DNA of 64,000 nucleotides from Oxyruncus cristatus (lineage: Eukaryota > Chordata > Aves > Passeriformes > Cotingidae), in contig VXAY01002386.1 of the NCBI GenBank assembly GCA_013399855.1, forward strand, positions 64,404 through 128,403, in the 5' to 3' direction. Under the pieces are notes generated by a model. It was not told where the DNA came from and made no database searches. It saw only the letters and a list, made by a program, of their open reading frames with translations. Below, piece by piece: positions 1 through 12,014 of the stretch. The position numbers were made by a program, and so were the translations under genes. Every line of letters starts with the position of its first letter. The first letter of the stretch is position 1.

Positions 1-3000
1 TATTAACCTTAGTTTTGTTTTCTAAGTTTATTTTGGTGGCTCTAACAGTCTAAATGTTGTTTGGCTTTCTGTCATGATGGAAGCTGCCACTTCTGTTTCC
101 AAAATCGCTCAGTGTTAATTTTCCTCGAGGAAAACTTATATGTACATTGAAAAGAATATGTTAGAGTACCCAACTTAATGGTAAGAGCAATGAGTTGGTG
201 TTGCTCTGTTAAAGAACTTTCTTCATACTGTGCATTTGAGTTTCACTTAGGCAACTTCATGCTTACCTGCCAAAACTGTATGAGACAATATAGTAATTTT
301 AAAGCCTTGTTTCCAAGCCTCTTGAAAGTTCCTGACATCATTTGAGTTCCCTCAAACCCTGAGATTGGGTTAATTACTGCAACACTTATTTTTATAGCTG
401 ATCTCTCATCTTCTGGGTCTTTTTACTGAAGGTGGATGAAACCTTGTGCTGTGGCTTAATGCCATAACACAAACAGCATGCCCATGTACTACTTGTCTTT
501 AATTTTCATTTGATTCCCAGAACAGAACTAAATTAGACTGGCAGAGCTGTCTTAGGGTAGTACAGTGTTGCTGTCTGAAGGAGTTGGTCTGCATGTGAAG
601 CTTTCCTGCTAGCATTGGTGAGAAGTGATGGCATTCACATCAAAGGAAAATATGAGCTTTGCTCCTTTATAATATGGCAGCAGCAGTTGCCAAGGCAAAC
701 AATGAGGCTTAAATACATGCTTGGTTAGGTCCTTAGCTGTGTGAATTATTAAGGTGCTGCTGTGTATAATACTAAGTAAGTAATTAACAAAATGAATTCC
801 TTTGTAAGGGTTAATAACACATAGAACTCAAATGTAACATGGCATAATCTACTTCAACTTTGTATAAGAATTTGAACTGTGCACTCAGTTTCTAGATGTG
901 ATGGTAAAATGAATGATTTTTTACATAACTAATACTTTGCTGCCTGCCCTTTTCCTTATTGCCATCATGAGTTTGTCTGGTATCTTGAGTACTCCTAGTT
1001 GCATGCTAAGGGCAGCCTACCTAGCAGGCTGGATGAATTCTGCTTACTGCTTTCTTCCTACCTGTCCTAGTATGGAAACACGTTAACTGCTTGCTATTAC
1101 TCTGTGTCCTTTTTTCCCCCCATTCTGTGTCCTCAAGCTCACTTTCATGCATTTCCATTTCTGACAGCCTCCACTCCCTCATCCTCTACCAGGGAAAAGG
1201 ACTGTCTATGGTTCTTCTTAGCAATCTTAAGAAGAGATAAACATGAGATCTGCCAGTGCACGCAAAAACTAGCACAAGACCTTGTGCAGCTGTTATCTGC
1301 TTAAAGCTTTCCTGTCCCTTTTTGCTGTTCTGCTTCTTAAACTAATTGAAAGCGACTTTAAATAAGTTATCTTCGGTTCTTTTTTTTCACTTGCTATTTT
1401 AGCTGTTTCCTAGGTCTGTTCCTAGGAGGCTTTTAAAAGCACACCTGCCACCTTCTGCTAGGACATGGCTGGTGAGTCAGATGATGATTCTTGGAGTTCT
1501 TCCGAGTCTGAATTCTTCTGGTTCCTGTTACTCTGTTAGCCTTTGAGTTCAGAGGATCCTTCTTACTCTTTTTTCATGCCTATTATATTTAGAGTTCTTG
1601 CTGTCTCTCAAGTTGTCAAAAATAAAAACTGAAATAGGTTTTTTGCAATTGGCAAACTTAATCCTACAGTCTTTACTACTGCTACTTTACTTGATGGTAG
1701 TATCTCTGGAGTGGCAGCAAAATGCATGCGAAATTGTTACCTTAGTTTCTTTCTGTTAACTTAATTCTCATATTTGTTAGCAGGTTGGGGGTTTTTTGTG
1801 TGTTTTTGTTTGTTTGTTTTGTTTGTTTTTTATAAGTCATGCCTGTCATTAACACATTAAAACTCTTACCAGGAAGCTGTCTGAAAATGAAAATGAGTTG
1901 CCTGACCAACATAAATAACTTTTTTCTGCTAAATATTTGTGGGATGTTTCTCTCTAGTACCTAATTATATTTGGTGGGCATATGTTCAACTTGTACCTCT
2001 CTCTTGGGAAACAGAACTCCTCTCGTCTTCCCTTCTGTTCCCTAGGCAGGTATCAGCAGCAGCAATGGTACCGTGGCTGGGTACAAAACTAACTCCTCTG
2101 CTGGAAGGGTTCCACAGTGCATAAAAGCATATCTTGGTGGTTCATTTACAACATCTGCAAATGAATACCCAACTTGGAGCAGTTCATTTGCTATCTTCAT
2201 TCCTGGTCGCGTCTTGCAGTAATTATATATATAAATGTAACCATAGCTAAACAGCATACCACTGGACAGGAATAACCTGTTCAATAAACTTGCTTATGTA
2301 TGCTTTTAGCTAGACTATTACTGCTATCTTGGTATATTAATAAAGTCCTGGTGTGAAAAGGCAGTTAAAAGCATATGAAGGTTGCCATGGGTCCTCAGCC
2401 TTTAGTATGTGAAATGTTCCTTAGTTAGAAATCTGTGTGCCTTGAATGTCTCAAAGTGTTCAAAAGCTTATATTTTGTTGTTAGGACACAAAGACTACAT
2501 TTGTTTTCATGGTCTCCTATTTAAGTCAGGTGGATTTATATGCAATTTTTTTCTACTGGCTGTTCTGTATGTGAATTAATGATGCTTACATGCAAAGTAA
2601 GTTTTTAGCCATTAAGACAAGTGAGTCTACTCTTAAGTAGAGACTGATAGTTTTGTTCAAACACTAAAAATTGTCCTCTGCTGAGCTTGAATATTCAAGG
2701 AATCTCATCCTTGCTTTCATGGGACTACTTAAGGTCACTGTAATTTTAGTAGATGTTGTGATGTTTCTCAATTCAGAATGGAAAAGGAAGTTGTATGGGT
2801 ATCCTGGAAAAAACTGCTTTATCTAAATACTGGAGTTCTTAAAACTTGTTGCTATGTTTAGCACATGTGAATTGGTATTTTAAAACATTTCAGTGTTTGG
2901 TGTTGAAATAACTCTATGTGGAAACTTTGTATTAAGTACATGTATTTATTTTCAAATAATCCTTGCTAGGAAAGGTGACAGGATTCTTACACAAATTTAA

Positions 3001-3150
3001 TTCTTGAAATAAAAAATAAACTTCATGAAACTGCTTAGTTGCTGTGGGTTTTTTTTATTTTTCGTTTTATAATGCTTGATGTCTTAAAAATAATATTGTT
3101 TCACCTGTCCTCATTATGCCTTTTTTTTTTTTTTTCCCCTCTCTTTACAG
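1..3150. other. Probable PTP4A1 leader intron or upstream region, no gene recognised
   Basis: This stretch is AT-rich, has no CpG island, and holds no ORF I can link to a protein. It ends in a long T/C tract (about 3120-3144) followed by ctttacag, a strong 3' splice site, so I infer it is intron in the 5' untranslated part of PTP4A1. The promoter and first exon should then lie upstream of the window or be unrecognised here. A GTTT-rich patch near 1795-1830 is simple repeat. Confidence 0.5.
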
Positions 3151-3180
3151 CAGTTCTGTGGTGTTCTTGGTCACACATTT

Positions 3181-3246
3181 ATGGAGTTTCTGAAGGGCAG
3201 TGGAGACTACTGCCAGGCACAGCACGACCTCTATGCAGACAAGTGA
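3181..3246 (+). CDS. Upstream ORF of 21 codons in the PTP4A1 leader
   Basis: This is the first ATG of the inferred leader exon. It opens 21 codons, beginning MEFLKGSGDY and ending DLYADK, before TGA at 3244. It lies 348 bases upstream of the main ATG and is in the same frame, with stops between. The -3 base is T and the +4 base is G, so the start context is moderate to weak, which suits leaky scanning. PRL (PTP4A) mRNAs are known to carry a conserved uORF that makes their translation respond to magnesium; that this is the same element is my inference. A second ATG at 3233 opens a six-codon ORF overlapping its end in another frame. Confidence 0.55.
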   Translation: MEFLKGSGDYCQAQHDLYADK

Positions 3247-3359
3247 ACTGTAGAAATTCATTACTACTCCACCAAGAAGCCCCCCTAAGAGTGGTTGACC
3301 AGGATAAGAAGTGTTGAATTGAAATTGGCAGAGCATTTAATAACAGAATTCAGACCTGG

Positions 3360-3368
3360 ATGGGGTAA
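3360..3368 (+). promoter_or_regulatory. Minimal uORF (ATG GGG TAA) in the PTP4A1 leader
   Basis: A two-codon ORF, ATG-GGG-TAA, lies between the 21-codon uORF and the main start. Minimal uORFs can stall or reinitiate ribosomes. A role here is inference. Confidence 0.35.
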
Positions 3369-3576
3369 ACCTCAGTGCACTGCCTTTCTTTTGCCTCAGT
3401 ATTACTGGATTGAAGAATTGCTGCTTCTTGTTAGGAGGTTCATTTCATTTCCCATTGATCCCAACTTCATACTTCCAAGCACTGAGAATTTCACGTGGAG
3501 TATAGTGAAGTAGACTTCAGTTCTCTACATCACTTCTGTATTAGAATTTTTTTTAATCCTTTCATAATCTTGTTGC

Positions 3577-3588
3577 ATGTTTAACTAA
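3577..3588 (+). promoter_or_regulatory. Three-codon uORF ending six bases before the PTP4A1 start
   Basis: ATG-TTT-AAC-TAA ends at 3588, leaving six bases before the main ATG at 3595. A ribosome that uses it would have little room to reinitiate at the main start, so it is likely inhibitory if translated. Its own -3 base is T, a weak context. Confidence 0.35.
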
Positions 3589-3594
3589 AACAAT

Positions 3595-3699
3595 ATGGCC
3601 CGAATGAACCGCCCAGCTCCTGTGGAAATCACCTACAAGAACATGAGATTCCTGATCACACACAATCCAACCAATGCAACCTTAAACAAATTTATAGAG
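3595..3699 (+). CDS. PTP4A1: PTP4A1 coding exon 1, residues 1-35
   Basis: Encodes [19 protein letters not shown] through KFIE, the conserved N terminus. The donor gtaagg follows a complete codon (phase 0). Confidence 0.97.
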
Positions 3700-6600
3700 G
3701 TAAGGACACACTTCTTACTGAATGCCTGAGCAATATGCTGTATTTAGAATTTCCTTCTTTACCAGTTGATAACTGCTGTGAAAGCTATAGGAGGAGGTAC
3801 TGAAACTGTTTGTATGTTGACTTTTTTCAAATACTGATGCTGTGCTTCGAAGACGTACAGAAAAATCTATTCAGATATACTTTGGCCTTAACAAATGTAA
3901 CTCTGAGAGTGAAGCCAAATAATATTTATACTGTAATGGTACATTAAGTACATCATTTAGGTCTGAAAACGGGAATTATTTGGGAGAGTTATGTGTAGAA
4001 CAATACACATATCTGCTAGTGATAGGAACTTGAATTCAGATTGGGCTAAAGCGGTGTAACAATTCCGTGCACTTACTGCATAGTAATTAAAAAGATAATT
4101 CACTATATATTGTGGATCAGGACCTTAGTAACAAATAACAGGCTTGCAGTATGCTTTCACTGCCTAGCTTCCTCCAGTGTTAGCAGATTATGGTTTTAAT
4201 GTAGCTTAAGAGGATCCTCTGTGTCCTAGTGTCTACTTGAGTGAAATTTGTGGCAGTAGGCTTACTCTGCATCTAGAGCTGCTGAAGCTACTTTAGGTGT
4301 TTTTGGTACATGCTGAAGGAGTTTACTGACTAAAGCCTGGTAGCTTCGCATATATTGCTAATATTGCTGGTATCGAATGTATCATCTAAAACTTGTATCC
4401 TGCGTGTTGGAACTATAAAGTGTGCTAGTGTTTGCTAGTTCCTGCAAAGTTACTTCCTGGTGAGGTCTGAGTTTGCAAAGTCCCTAATTACCGAGATTTT
4501 AGGTGTGTTATGGCTCAATTCTGCATTTGGTATGATATAATTTACGGGAAACACAGTAGGATAACACTTGCTTGACTTTATACCTTCACAGGTAGATAAA
4601 GTCTGCTTAGGCTATACTTCAGTCAGTTCAGTTCAGACAATGTGAAATGAGTTGCTGTGGAAATAATGAAGAGTGAGTGCTTTTTTTGGTGACAACAAAA
4701 CAGAAAGCTAAATTTTGTTATTCTCTAGTTATGACAACTCATCCTTATCAGTAAGTGGTCTTACAGACCTGTTTTAAGAAGAGAGAGAAGGGGAAGATTT
4801 AAACCTCTCTGAGTGCTTTACTGAAGTATGTAGCTTTGCAAACTGGGAAACTTCCTGTTCCTTTAAAGGGAATGATCTTTTGGAGATGGACTACTTGATT
4901 AATTAATATTTAACTGGATCTGATTTTAGATTAAGAAAAGTCTGACCCAACATAACAAAACTTAATCTGCAGATAAGACTATGTTTGCAGCAGAGCTTAA
5001 AGGTATCTGGTATTAGCACACAGATTTTTAGTTATTTCAGCTTTCTGTGTTCTTCACAGGATGGCAAGTATTTGTATGAGGTTACTTACTGAAAATTTTG
5101 GAGTGACTTACTGAGTAAACTTACTGAGAAAATTAAATGGTCAAGTGAAGCTAGTTTATTCTCACAGCAACTTTTTTTTCACTCCCTAGGAACTTAAGAA
5201 ATATGGTGTTACCACAGTGGTAAGAGTGTGTGAAGCTACTTATGACACTGCTCCGGTGGAAAAAGAAGGCATTCAGGTTTTGGTAAGTAGTGAAAAAGCA
5301 GAGTTAAAAACCAACCCTTTACCCTCCCCCACCCCTTCCCCAAAAAATTATTCTTTCAATACCACCCTATTCACTCTGTGAGTGTATTCCAGCAGCTGAT
5401 GGAGGAAAAAGCTGTGCAGTCATTCTTTCTTGTCAGGAAAAAATCTCAGTTTGGAGCAAAATTATATGCTCAATAAAAACTGATTGAAAGGAATGTATTC
5501 CTAATACTGCTATAGATGTAATGCTAGAAAATTTTAAGTTTCAGTGGTTTCCTTAGCTGTCAGCACTTTATCCATTGTATCCCCTCCTTTTTTGCCTATG
5601 CACATATCTTACAAGCAAAAAGAATTCCATCTTTGTGTATTTGTCATCCTGTATTCTAGGATTGGCCCTTTGACGACGGTGCTCCACCATCCAACCAGAT
5701 TGTTGATGATTGGCTAAACCTCCTTAAAGTTAAATTTCGTGAAGAACCTGGTTGTTGTATTGCTGTACACTGCGTTGCTGGTCTTGGAAGGTGAGTGAAG
5801 CTTTAAAGATCTGTTCAATTCCTGGTCAGACTGTTAAGATCTAGTACAGAAGTTTGGGGGAAATCTGAAATAGTCACATATCCAGTATTGGAATGACCTT
5901 ATGCTTAAAAGTAGTGAATATGGGAGGAAACTGTTGTATGTATCTATGAAGGACTTTTGGTCAACAGATGATGCTACAATCACAGCTCTCACAAGATCTA
6001 CTGAATTAATTAAACAAGTATATTCTTGTACCAAGCATATTGATAAGTGTCCCATTGGTATTTCTGTTTTGCTGTGTCTTCTTTTTTTTTTTGTAATTTA
6101 TTATTTTTTTAGTGACTCGCCTGCTTCCTCTTCATCTGCATTTCAAGTATTGTTGTCAGTCTCCTCGTACCATGGGTATTGTAACCATTACCCACAAACA
6201 AGTGGCTGGTTCTGGCACATCAAGACCAGCTTTTATCCACCACCTATCTGAGGGATGAAAAGTGTTCTCCAAAGTCTCAAAGCTCTGTTTGTCTCACATT
6301 TTTAGTGATAATGCTAAATATTCTCCTCTTAGCCCAGCTCCCTCTGTCTGCTGTCACTGTCTTAAATACAGTTCCAACAGTTGTGACAACATAATGGTTT
6401 TTCTGTTATTGTTCTAGATTACCTGGGCTTTAGATCTGTTCTAAAAGCAGTTGCTATCTTATAGCCATGGATTTCAGTATGTCCAGTTTAAAATGGAGGT
6501 TTCTGATCTTTCTGTCCATAAGCCTGGTTTATCGACTCAGTTATGGCTTCACATGTAACAAAGTTGACTGTCGTGATGAATGTTACCAAAACCGAAGTCT

Positions 6601-8375
6601 TCTGCTGCTTAGAGTGCTCACCGTTGGATTTTCCTCAAAATTGGGCAGCTAATTAGTTGAATATCCTGGCTTTCTATCATGTATGTTTTTTTAAATCCCT
6701 GAACATACAAAATCACTTAAGCTTGCTACTAGATGCACAACTCTGTTGCCCATGTGGGGCATGATTTTTTTTTTTTGAGCCATAAATTGCTAATGTATTT
6801 GAGTTTGATTTCTGTCAAGGTTTCCTAACTGAAAACTGTATTCTGTCCGAAGAAGAATACCGTGGCAAGTAAGGAAATCTCAGGGGAGTGCAGCAGCCTG
6901 TGGATTTCATCTGTTCCTAAAACTTGTTACACTACTTCTGCGTTTTGTCAGTTTTTATTGAACCTGACCCCTCTTCCGTTTTCTGATTTAGTGGTCCAGA
7001 CTGCTTCGAGGGATGCTTCACTGGGGGATAGAAACCCACATGCAGCTCTTCCCAGAATCATTTGCTTTGAAACAAATGGTTGAAGATTACTTTCATTTTA
7101 TTTCAGTTGTACTCTCCTATACCTAAAGTCAAAAGCTAAGGTTGACCAGAGTTAATTTAAGCCCCTATCTTCATGAGAATGGCTAACTCAAAAACAAGTC
7201 ATATAATGGCTCAGTTAATACAGAAATGCCTTCTGCATTTTTTGCCTTCCCAGAGAGGAAGCATCAGATATACAGGACAGAAGAGAGAACTGGGTAAAGG
7301 TTTTCCTGAGTATGCATTGACAACAGCTAAACTGAATATAATTTTTTCTTTTTTGACCAGAGCTCCAGTCTTAGTTGCTCTTGCACTGATAGAATGTGGA
7401 ATGAAGTATGAAGATGCAGTGCAGTTCATAAGACAGTAAGTATGAAGCTAATATGTCTCTGTTTCCAAGATTTAACATGTTGATACATCCTTGGACACTA
7501 AAGGAAATTTTACGTATGAGAGGCAGAGTACCTTTGGAATCTAAGTTCTGTCTCCTAACTAGAAGTAACACTCATTGGTGGATCCTTTCTTCTGTATTAG
7601 ACCAAAGTGTGCTAAAATGTTCTTCATAGTCTTTTCTGGCCGTCTACTGAAAACAAATATTTCCTTGGATTTTTTAAATAAGTGTAAGTTGGATGAGAAT
7701 TTTAGTGGCAGTGTCTTAATTTTCAGGTTTCAACTATGTTTAAAAGAAACTGCAGCTATTATAAACAATATCATAATACTTCCTGCATAATTGCCAAGTC
7801 TTTGAAGAATTAAATTCAGCTGGTACTGGTTGTAAATAAAATGAGGAATAGGAAGACTGGTATGTATTCCAAAGAGTCAATCAACATGTACCTTTTTTTC
7901 ATATACTTAATGGTTTGAGAAAACAAAGTTCAATTGTTCAGCTTCTTATTATGGGGACTTAAAATATTTATGTACTTTCTTAATACTGTAAGATTTCTGG
8001 ATTTTGTACATCAGAGGTAGAACATTGTCTAAAATGCTATGGACTCTTTTGAGCATGTGGTCCAGTGAAGTATTTGTGAAAGGAAGCTACCACCCTCTTT
8101 CCTGGCACTGAACTTTGAATTGTCCCTATTTTGGTTACAACCTTGACTTAAAGGTGGCTTTTTTAAGTGACCTAAAAATATTTTTCTCTGGTTGGTGATA
8201 TTATTTCACTGGGCAGGAGATTGATGTTCTGTTTAAAATATGTTTTCCTCCATCTAGGAAGCGGCGTGGAGCTTTCAACAGCAAGCAACTTCTGTACTTG
8301 GAGAAATACCGCCCCAAGATGCGTCTGCGCTTTAAAGACTCCAATGGTCACCGAAATAATTGTTGTATTCAGTAA
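3595..8375 (+). CDS. PTP4A1: Protein tyrosine phosphatase type IVA member 1 (PRL-1), five coding exons
   Basis: Joining 3595-3699, 5190-5282, 5660-5790, 7361-7435 and 8258-8375 gives 522 bases, 173 codons plus TAA. All junctions are GT-AG and in phase. The protein is a small dual-specificity-like phosphatase. It has the WPFDD loop with general acid Asp72, the signature HCVAGLGR with nucleophile Cys104 and Arg110, and Cys49, known to form a regulatory disulfide with Cys104. A basic tail ([14 protein letters not shown]) leads to CAAX box CCIQ, so Cys170 should be farnesylated and the protein sent to plasma and endosomal membranes. PRL proteins also bind CNNM magnesium transporters. The MAR start, the NNCCIQ end and 173 residues point to PTP4A1 rather than the 167-residue PTP4A2. 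The start has A at -3 and G at +4. Introns and frame are intact, so this is not a retrocopy. Confidence 0.98.
5190..5282 (+). CDS. PTP4A1: PTP4A1 coding exon 2, residues 36-66
   Basis: Encodes ELKKYGVTT through GIQVL, with redox Cys49 in VRVCEATYD. Acceptor ccctag, donor gtaagt, both phase 0. Confidence 0.97.
5660..5790 (+). CDS. PTP4A1: PTP4A1 coding exon 3, residues 67-110, active site
   Basis: Carries the WPFDDG acid loop (Asp72) and the P-loop HCVAGLGR (Cys104 to Arg110). The Arg110 codon is split AG/A over the next junction. Donor gtgagt. Confidence 0.97.
7361..7435 (+). CDS. PTP4A1: PTP4A1 coding exon 4, residues 110-135
   Basis: Encodes [20 protein letters not shown] and FIRQ, the helix after the P-loop. 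Acceptor ttgaccag; the donor gtaagt splits the Gln codon CA/G. Confidence 0.97.
8258..8375 (+). CDS. PTP4A1: PTP4A1 last coding exon, basic tail and CAAX box
   Basis: Encodes [18 protein letters not shown] and on to NNCCIQ followed by TAA at 8373. The polybasic stretch and CCIQ prenylation box give membrane targeting. Confidence 0.97.
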
Positions 8376-9690
8376 AGCTCAACAGCCTATAGCACTTCTT
8401 TGGGAATAAAGGATGGAAACTAGAATTAAGCAGACTGCATGCCAGACATCAGTCTGGTAGTTTTTATTAGTAAAGGAAGCTTCCTTAGGAGTATTTAATA
8501 GGCTAAAGGCTAAGTAGAAATGCAACTTCTATGTTTAGGTAAATATCCATCTGTTTGGAGACCCAGTAAATGTTTTTGCTGTACCCTGTTTCTGAGCTGT
8601 CTCCTTGTTCATTGATTACCTGATCAAATATCCTTTAATCATGCCATTGAGTCTTACCCACCTAGTTTCAACTACTAAAAATTGGGGTACTAAAATAAAT
8701 CTGTAGAGAGATTAGGTGCCAAAACACCCAGCATATCAGCTATATGTTTTTCCTTAAAATGAGCATAGTTCTGATGATGTGAGAACTACCAGCTTATCTG
8801 GACCTTACTATCTTTTTTTCTACAGTCATTTCAATATTGAAGAATATGGCCTCTAAAGTAGTCTTGCCTGCTCACTGTATGTTTTGTCTCCCACAATCGC
8901 ACTAGAATTATCAGGATTTGCACAGTCTGTTTTTTTTAATACTATTAATTACAGCAACTTTTTACCCTTGCATCTGTACTTTTCTGTTACCTGCAGACCT
9001 CTCCATTTTACAAGTCATTACTCTCTGGTTATTCATGTAGAAGATCTTTTAAAAATTGTACAGAAGCACACAAGTCTTTAATGTCTCCAGACAAAAAGCC
9101 TTACAGTAAAATTATTGTTGGCACTTCATGTGCAACTTAACAGAGGGCCTGAAAAGGTTGGGAGGGGCTATTTAATATTTCTAGTTAAAATGTTGCCTTT
9201 GTCTTGTGCAGGAAGTATAGAATATGCCCTTTACTTTAGTAAATATTTTTTTAAAACGTAGAAATGCTTTGTTATTGTAGCTAAAAATTCTTAATCAGAA
9301 AATTTCTGGAAAATCTTGTAGTTTTCTTTTACTGTACCTATTGAGAGTTGTTTACCAACTATTGCTTTGTTGGAAGTGTGATTTTTTTTTTTCCCCCCCC
9401 TTCTTTTCATTTTTCTTCCTTGAGTTTCTGCTGTGACTTGGGCAGACCTCTGTAATATTTTGTATGCCTTTCAAGCTGCGTAACTTAATATTTGGATACT
9501 TGATAATTTGTTTTATTATGTAATTGATAAAATGGTGATGTGTATTAATGTTAGTTCAACCATATATTTATACTGTCTTGGGAATGTGTGGTTATAGTTC
9601 TGTGGGAGAAATACTTTTGCCAGTGTTCACCAGCTTGTAAAATCTAGTGCGAGAGCTTAAAACATCTAAATAAATACTGAAATGCACTTA
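8376..9690 (+). other. PTP4A1: PTP4A1 3' UTR (end inferred)
   Basis: The sequence after the stop is AT-rich without coding signal. The end near 9690 is inferred from the AATAAA at 9669 and the T/G-rich stretch that follows (9720-9740). An earlier AATAAA at 8405, only about 30 bases after the stop, could yield a very short alternative 3' UTR, and one at 9873 a slightly longer form. A T10-C8 type run lies around 9382-9400. Confidence 0.6.
9669..9674 (+). terminator. PTP4A1: Likely main PTP4A1 polyadenylation signal AATAAA
   Basis: AATAAA sits in taaataaatactg, followed 50-70 bases on by T/G-rich sequence typical of a downstream element. Alternatives are 8405-8410 and 9873-9878; the choice is inferred. 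Confidence 0.5.
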
Positions 9691-9788
9691 AAAGTTTGCT
9701 GAAATGCTCATCACTTTCACTTATTTTTGTATACTTTGTCAGCAATCTTGAGGTGCCTAAATTCAGAATCTAGTCAGGCATCTGTTTT

Positions 9789-9789
<1 letters not shown>

Positions 9790-9820
<31 letters not shown>

Positions 9821-9844
9821 CTGGGCCTGAATGTCCCCTTTATT
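9790..9844 (-). repeat. T28 run with antisense AATAAA, poly(A)-tail-like scar
   Basis: Read on the minus strand, AATAAA (9844-9839) is followed after about 21 bases by a run of 28 A (9817-9790). That is the layout of a reverse-transcribed polyadenylated RNA inserted on the minus strand. I cannot identify a parent sequence in 9845 onward and see no clear target duplication, so plain poly(T) expansion remains possible. Confidence 0.35.
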
Positions 9845-11340
9845 ATAATGTTTGCTGTTTGTTTTACTCATAAATAAATGTGGACAGAAATTAATGATAG
9901 AAAGTAAGTATTTCTTTATGTAGCTTACTTGTGACTTGCCTTACTAAAATAGATTACTTCCTTAGTGTTCTTGAAGCTGTTTTTGCAGCAAAGGCAGAAG
10001 AGTATATGCATCACTAAAGCTTTGTTTAAAGGGTATTTTGTTTTAATGGAATACAGCTTCATTTGACTGAGGAAATAAGATCTTTTCTTTTGGAATGACA
10101 TCCAAAAACATCAGTGTTTCTATTGTCAAGATGGACTAGATAATAGGAACAAGGGCAAAGACAAAATCTACAAAAATTCTGTAACTCAGCAGTACAGCAG
10201 GCGTAAATACTGGTTTAACACAGATTAGTATCCAAATCAAGTTAAAAATAATGATTTGGCCAGTGACAAAACCAGGAGGAATCTGTAAAAACAACTACCA
10301 GTAAAATGCCTGGAATTTTTTTACTTAAAATTATTAATGCAATTTCTGTACATAGATCAGATTTTGCTCTGTCTCTGCAGAATTCACATCGGTAAGAAGG
10401 GTTGTGTTTAGGTTAAGAGCTCTGAACCAAGCTCCATCATTAACATGTTATTGGGAACTCTAAATTTGAGACTAGGCTTGACTTCAGTTGATTTCAGTAA
10501 ACGGGTTTCTGAAGAGGAAAAATCTGCATAACGAATGTCTCTTTAAAGCAAAGATCAAGTCAACTTTTGAACTGTTTCCATGTTGGTCATGACTGTCTTA
10601 AGGAACAGAAAATGTCTCTTCCTCTTTTGTCTAACAATTCCAGTAGGCTTTAGGGACTAAAATGTTAGTAACACTCAAAACGTGAAGATAAGATAGCAGA
10701 TGGAAATACATAAAGCAAGTTGAATAAAATCTGTGTTATATATATGAATTTACAAATTCAAGTAAGAAAATTACTGTGTCCTTAGGCAAAAGCTGGGCAT
10801 GGAAAACAGGCTTTAATGTCACATCTAATTTTGAAATGACTATATAACTGCTTTGTTTCTTCAAGAGGTATGTTGTAGCAGTACCTAATCATATGGAAGC
10901 ACATTTTTGTCATCTGCTAGACTGTTTTGTGCTATGGACTTAATGGTGTGTGTAATTTGGTTTGTAAATGGGGGTTGTATTTACAGAATTCCTTAGCATA
11001 TAGGAGAAATATTTATGGGAAATGGGGTAAGAGGGAGAGTATGATCTTGCAATTACTACAGCAGAAAACTGATGTGTTCCCTATATTGTTCTGTTATGTA
11101 GTCCCTAAATAATGCTGAGGAAAGATAGTCAAACGAGGTACTGTTAAATGGTTATCCAAAATCAAGTATAAAATTAAACATGATTTTCTGGAATCTGGTT
11201 CTCAGAAATGCTGAACAGTCAGTTTCACCTTAAGTCTATAAATACTTAAATATATATGAAATTATGTAGAACTACATGTTTCTGAACAGTTCTGAACCAT
11301 TTCAGACTGAGTATTCAAAACTAGTTAATAGTTCTGATTG

Positions 11341-11456
11341 TTAATCTCCCTGGTCTTCAGTTCTCCGTGCATAAAAATCCATTCCAGTCCTCACATAAGT
11401 GGGGCTGTTGTGGAGATAAGCAATAATTTCTGAAGTGATCCGACCCATCTGCATTA
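11341..11456 (-). CDS. Candidate terminal coding exon of an unrecognised minus-strand gene
   Basis: On the minus strand a strong 3' splice site (tttctcactgttccttttgcag) is followed by an open frame of 37 codons and TAA at 11343-11341. It reads MQMGRITSEIIAYL, then HNSPTYVRTGMDFY, ARRTEDQGD. The first two bases belong to a codon split over the junction. Residue use and two CGG codons look coding-like, unlike the AT-rich surroundings. I do not recognise the protein. A second frame is also open over most of the segment, so the frame choice is uncertain. It could be an exon of a noncoding RNA or a decayed gene. Confidence 0.3.
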
Positions 11457-12014
11457 CTGCAAAAGGAACAGTGAGAAAATGTATAATTCTGTATTGAGGA
11501 TGAATTCTGCGTTAGACTTCAGATCTTTGGCCATAAGAAAAACAGTAATGCACTGCTCATTCATGTGAGCGTTGTTTATCCATGCAAGTGAGATGGGGTA
11601 AAAAATCTTTTGTAATTAAAAAGATGTATTCAGGAGGACAGACTGAGGGTTTACAGATGACCTTACCTTTATTGATTTTAAAACTTCTGAGTACTTGACT
11701 GTAGCTTTTTTTTTTTAATATGTGCAAAATGATTTAAACAGTTACTGAGGGATAGTATTCAAAACAGTATTTTAGATTTGCTGGGATTTTGCTGTATCAT
11801 TAAGCAAATACTTCCTGTGAGGAAAAATTGTCAAACCAGAGATAATAGTAATCTACTTGGAACAACACTGTTTTTTGCATGTATATGTGTAATCCCACTA
11901 TAGCAAAACAAAACAGTTACACTTCACAAATTGAATTCAGATCTCAAAATCAGGCTGTTTTGGGTTTTATTAATAGCTGGGATGGACTTATCTAAACAAA
12001 TAACAGATTTTTAC

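Larger units (their letters stand above)
3151..3594 (+). other. PTP4A1: PTP4A1 5' UTR part of the first coding exon
   Basis: The segment starts after a 30-base T/C tract ending in ctttacag at 3150 and is contiguous with the coding start at 3595. No later good 3' splice site is apparent before the ATG. It contains four upstream ATGs (3181, 3233, 3360 and 3577), each opening a short ORF that closes before or just at the main start. Such a leader suggests translational control. The exact 5' exon boundary is inferred from the splice signal only. Confidence 0.6.
3700..8257 (+). other. PTP4A1: PTP4A1 introns (3700-5189, 5283-5659, 5791-7360, 7436-8257)
   Basis: The four introns are 1490, 377, 1570 and 822 bases and all use GT-AG sites. 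I see no transposon of recognisable type and no further exon in them. ORFs up to 116 codons inside (for example 5901-6251) have no protein character and arise in T-rich sequence. Confidence 0.8.
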
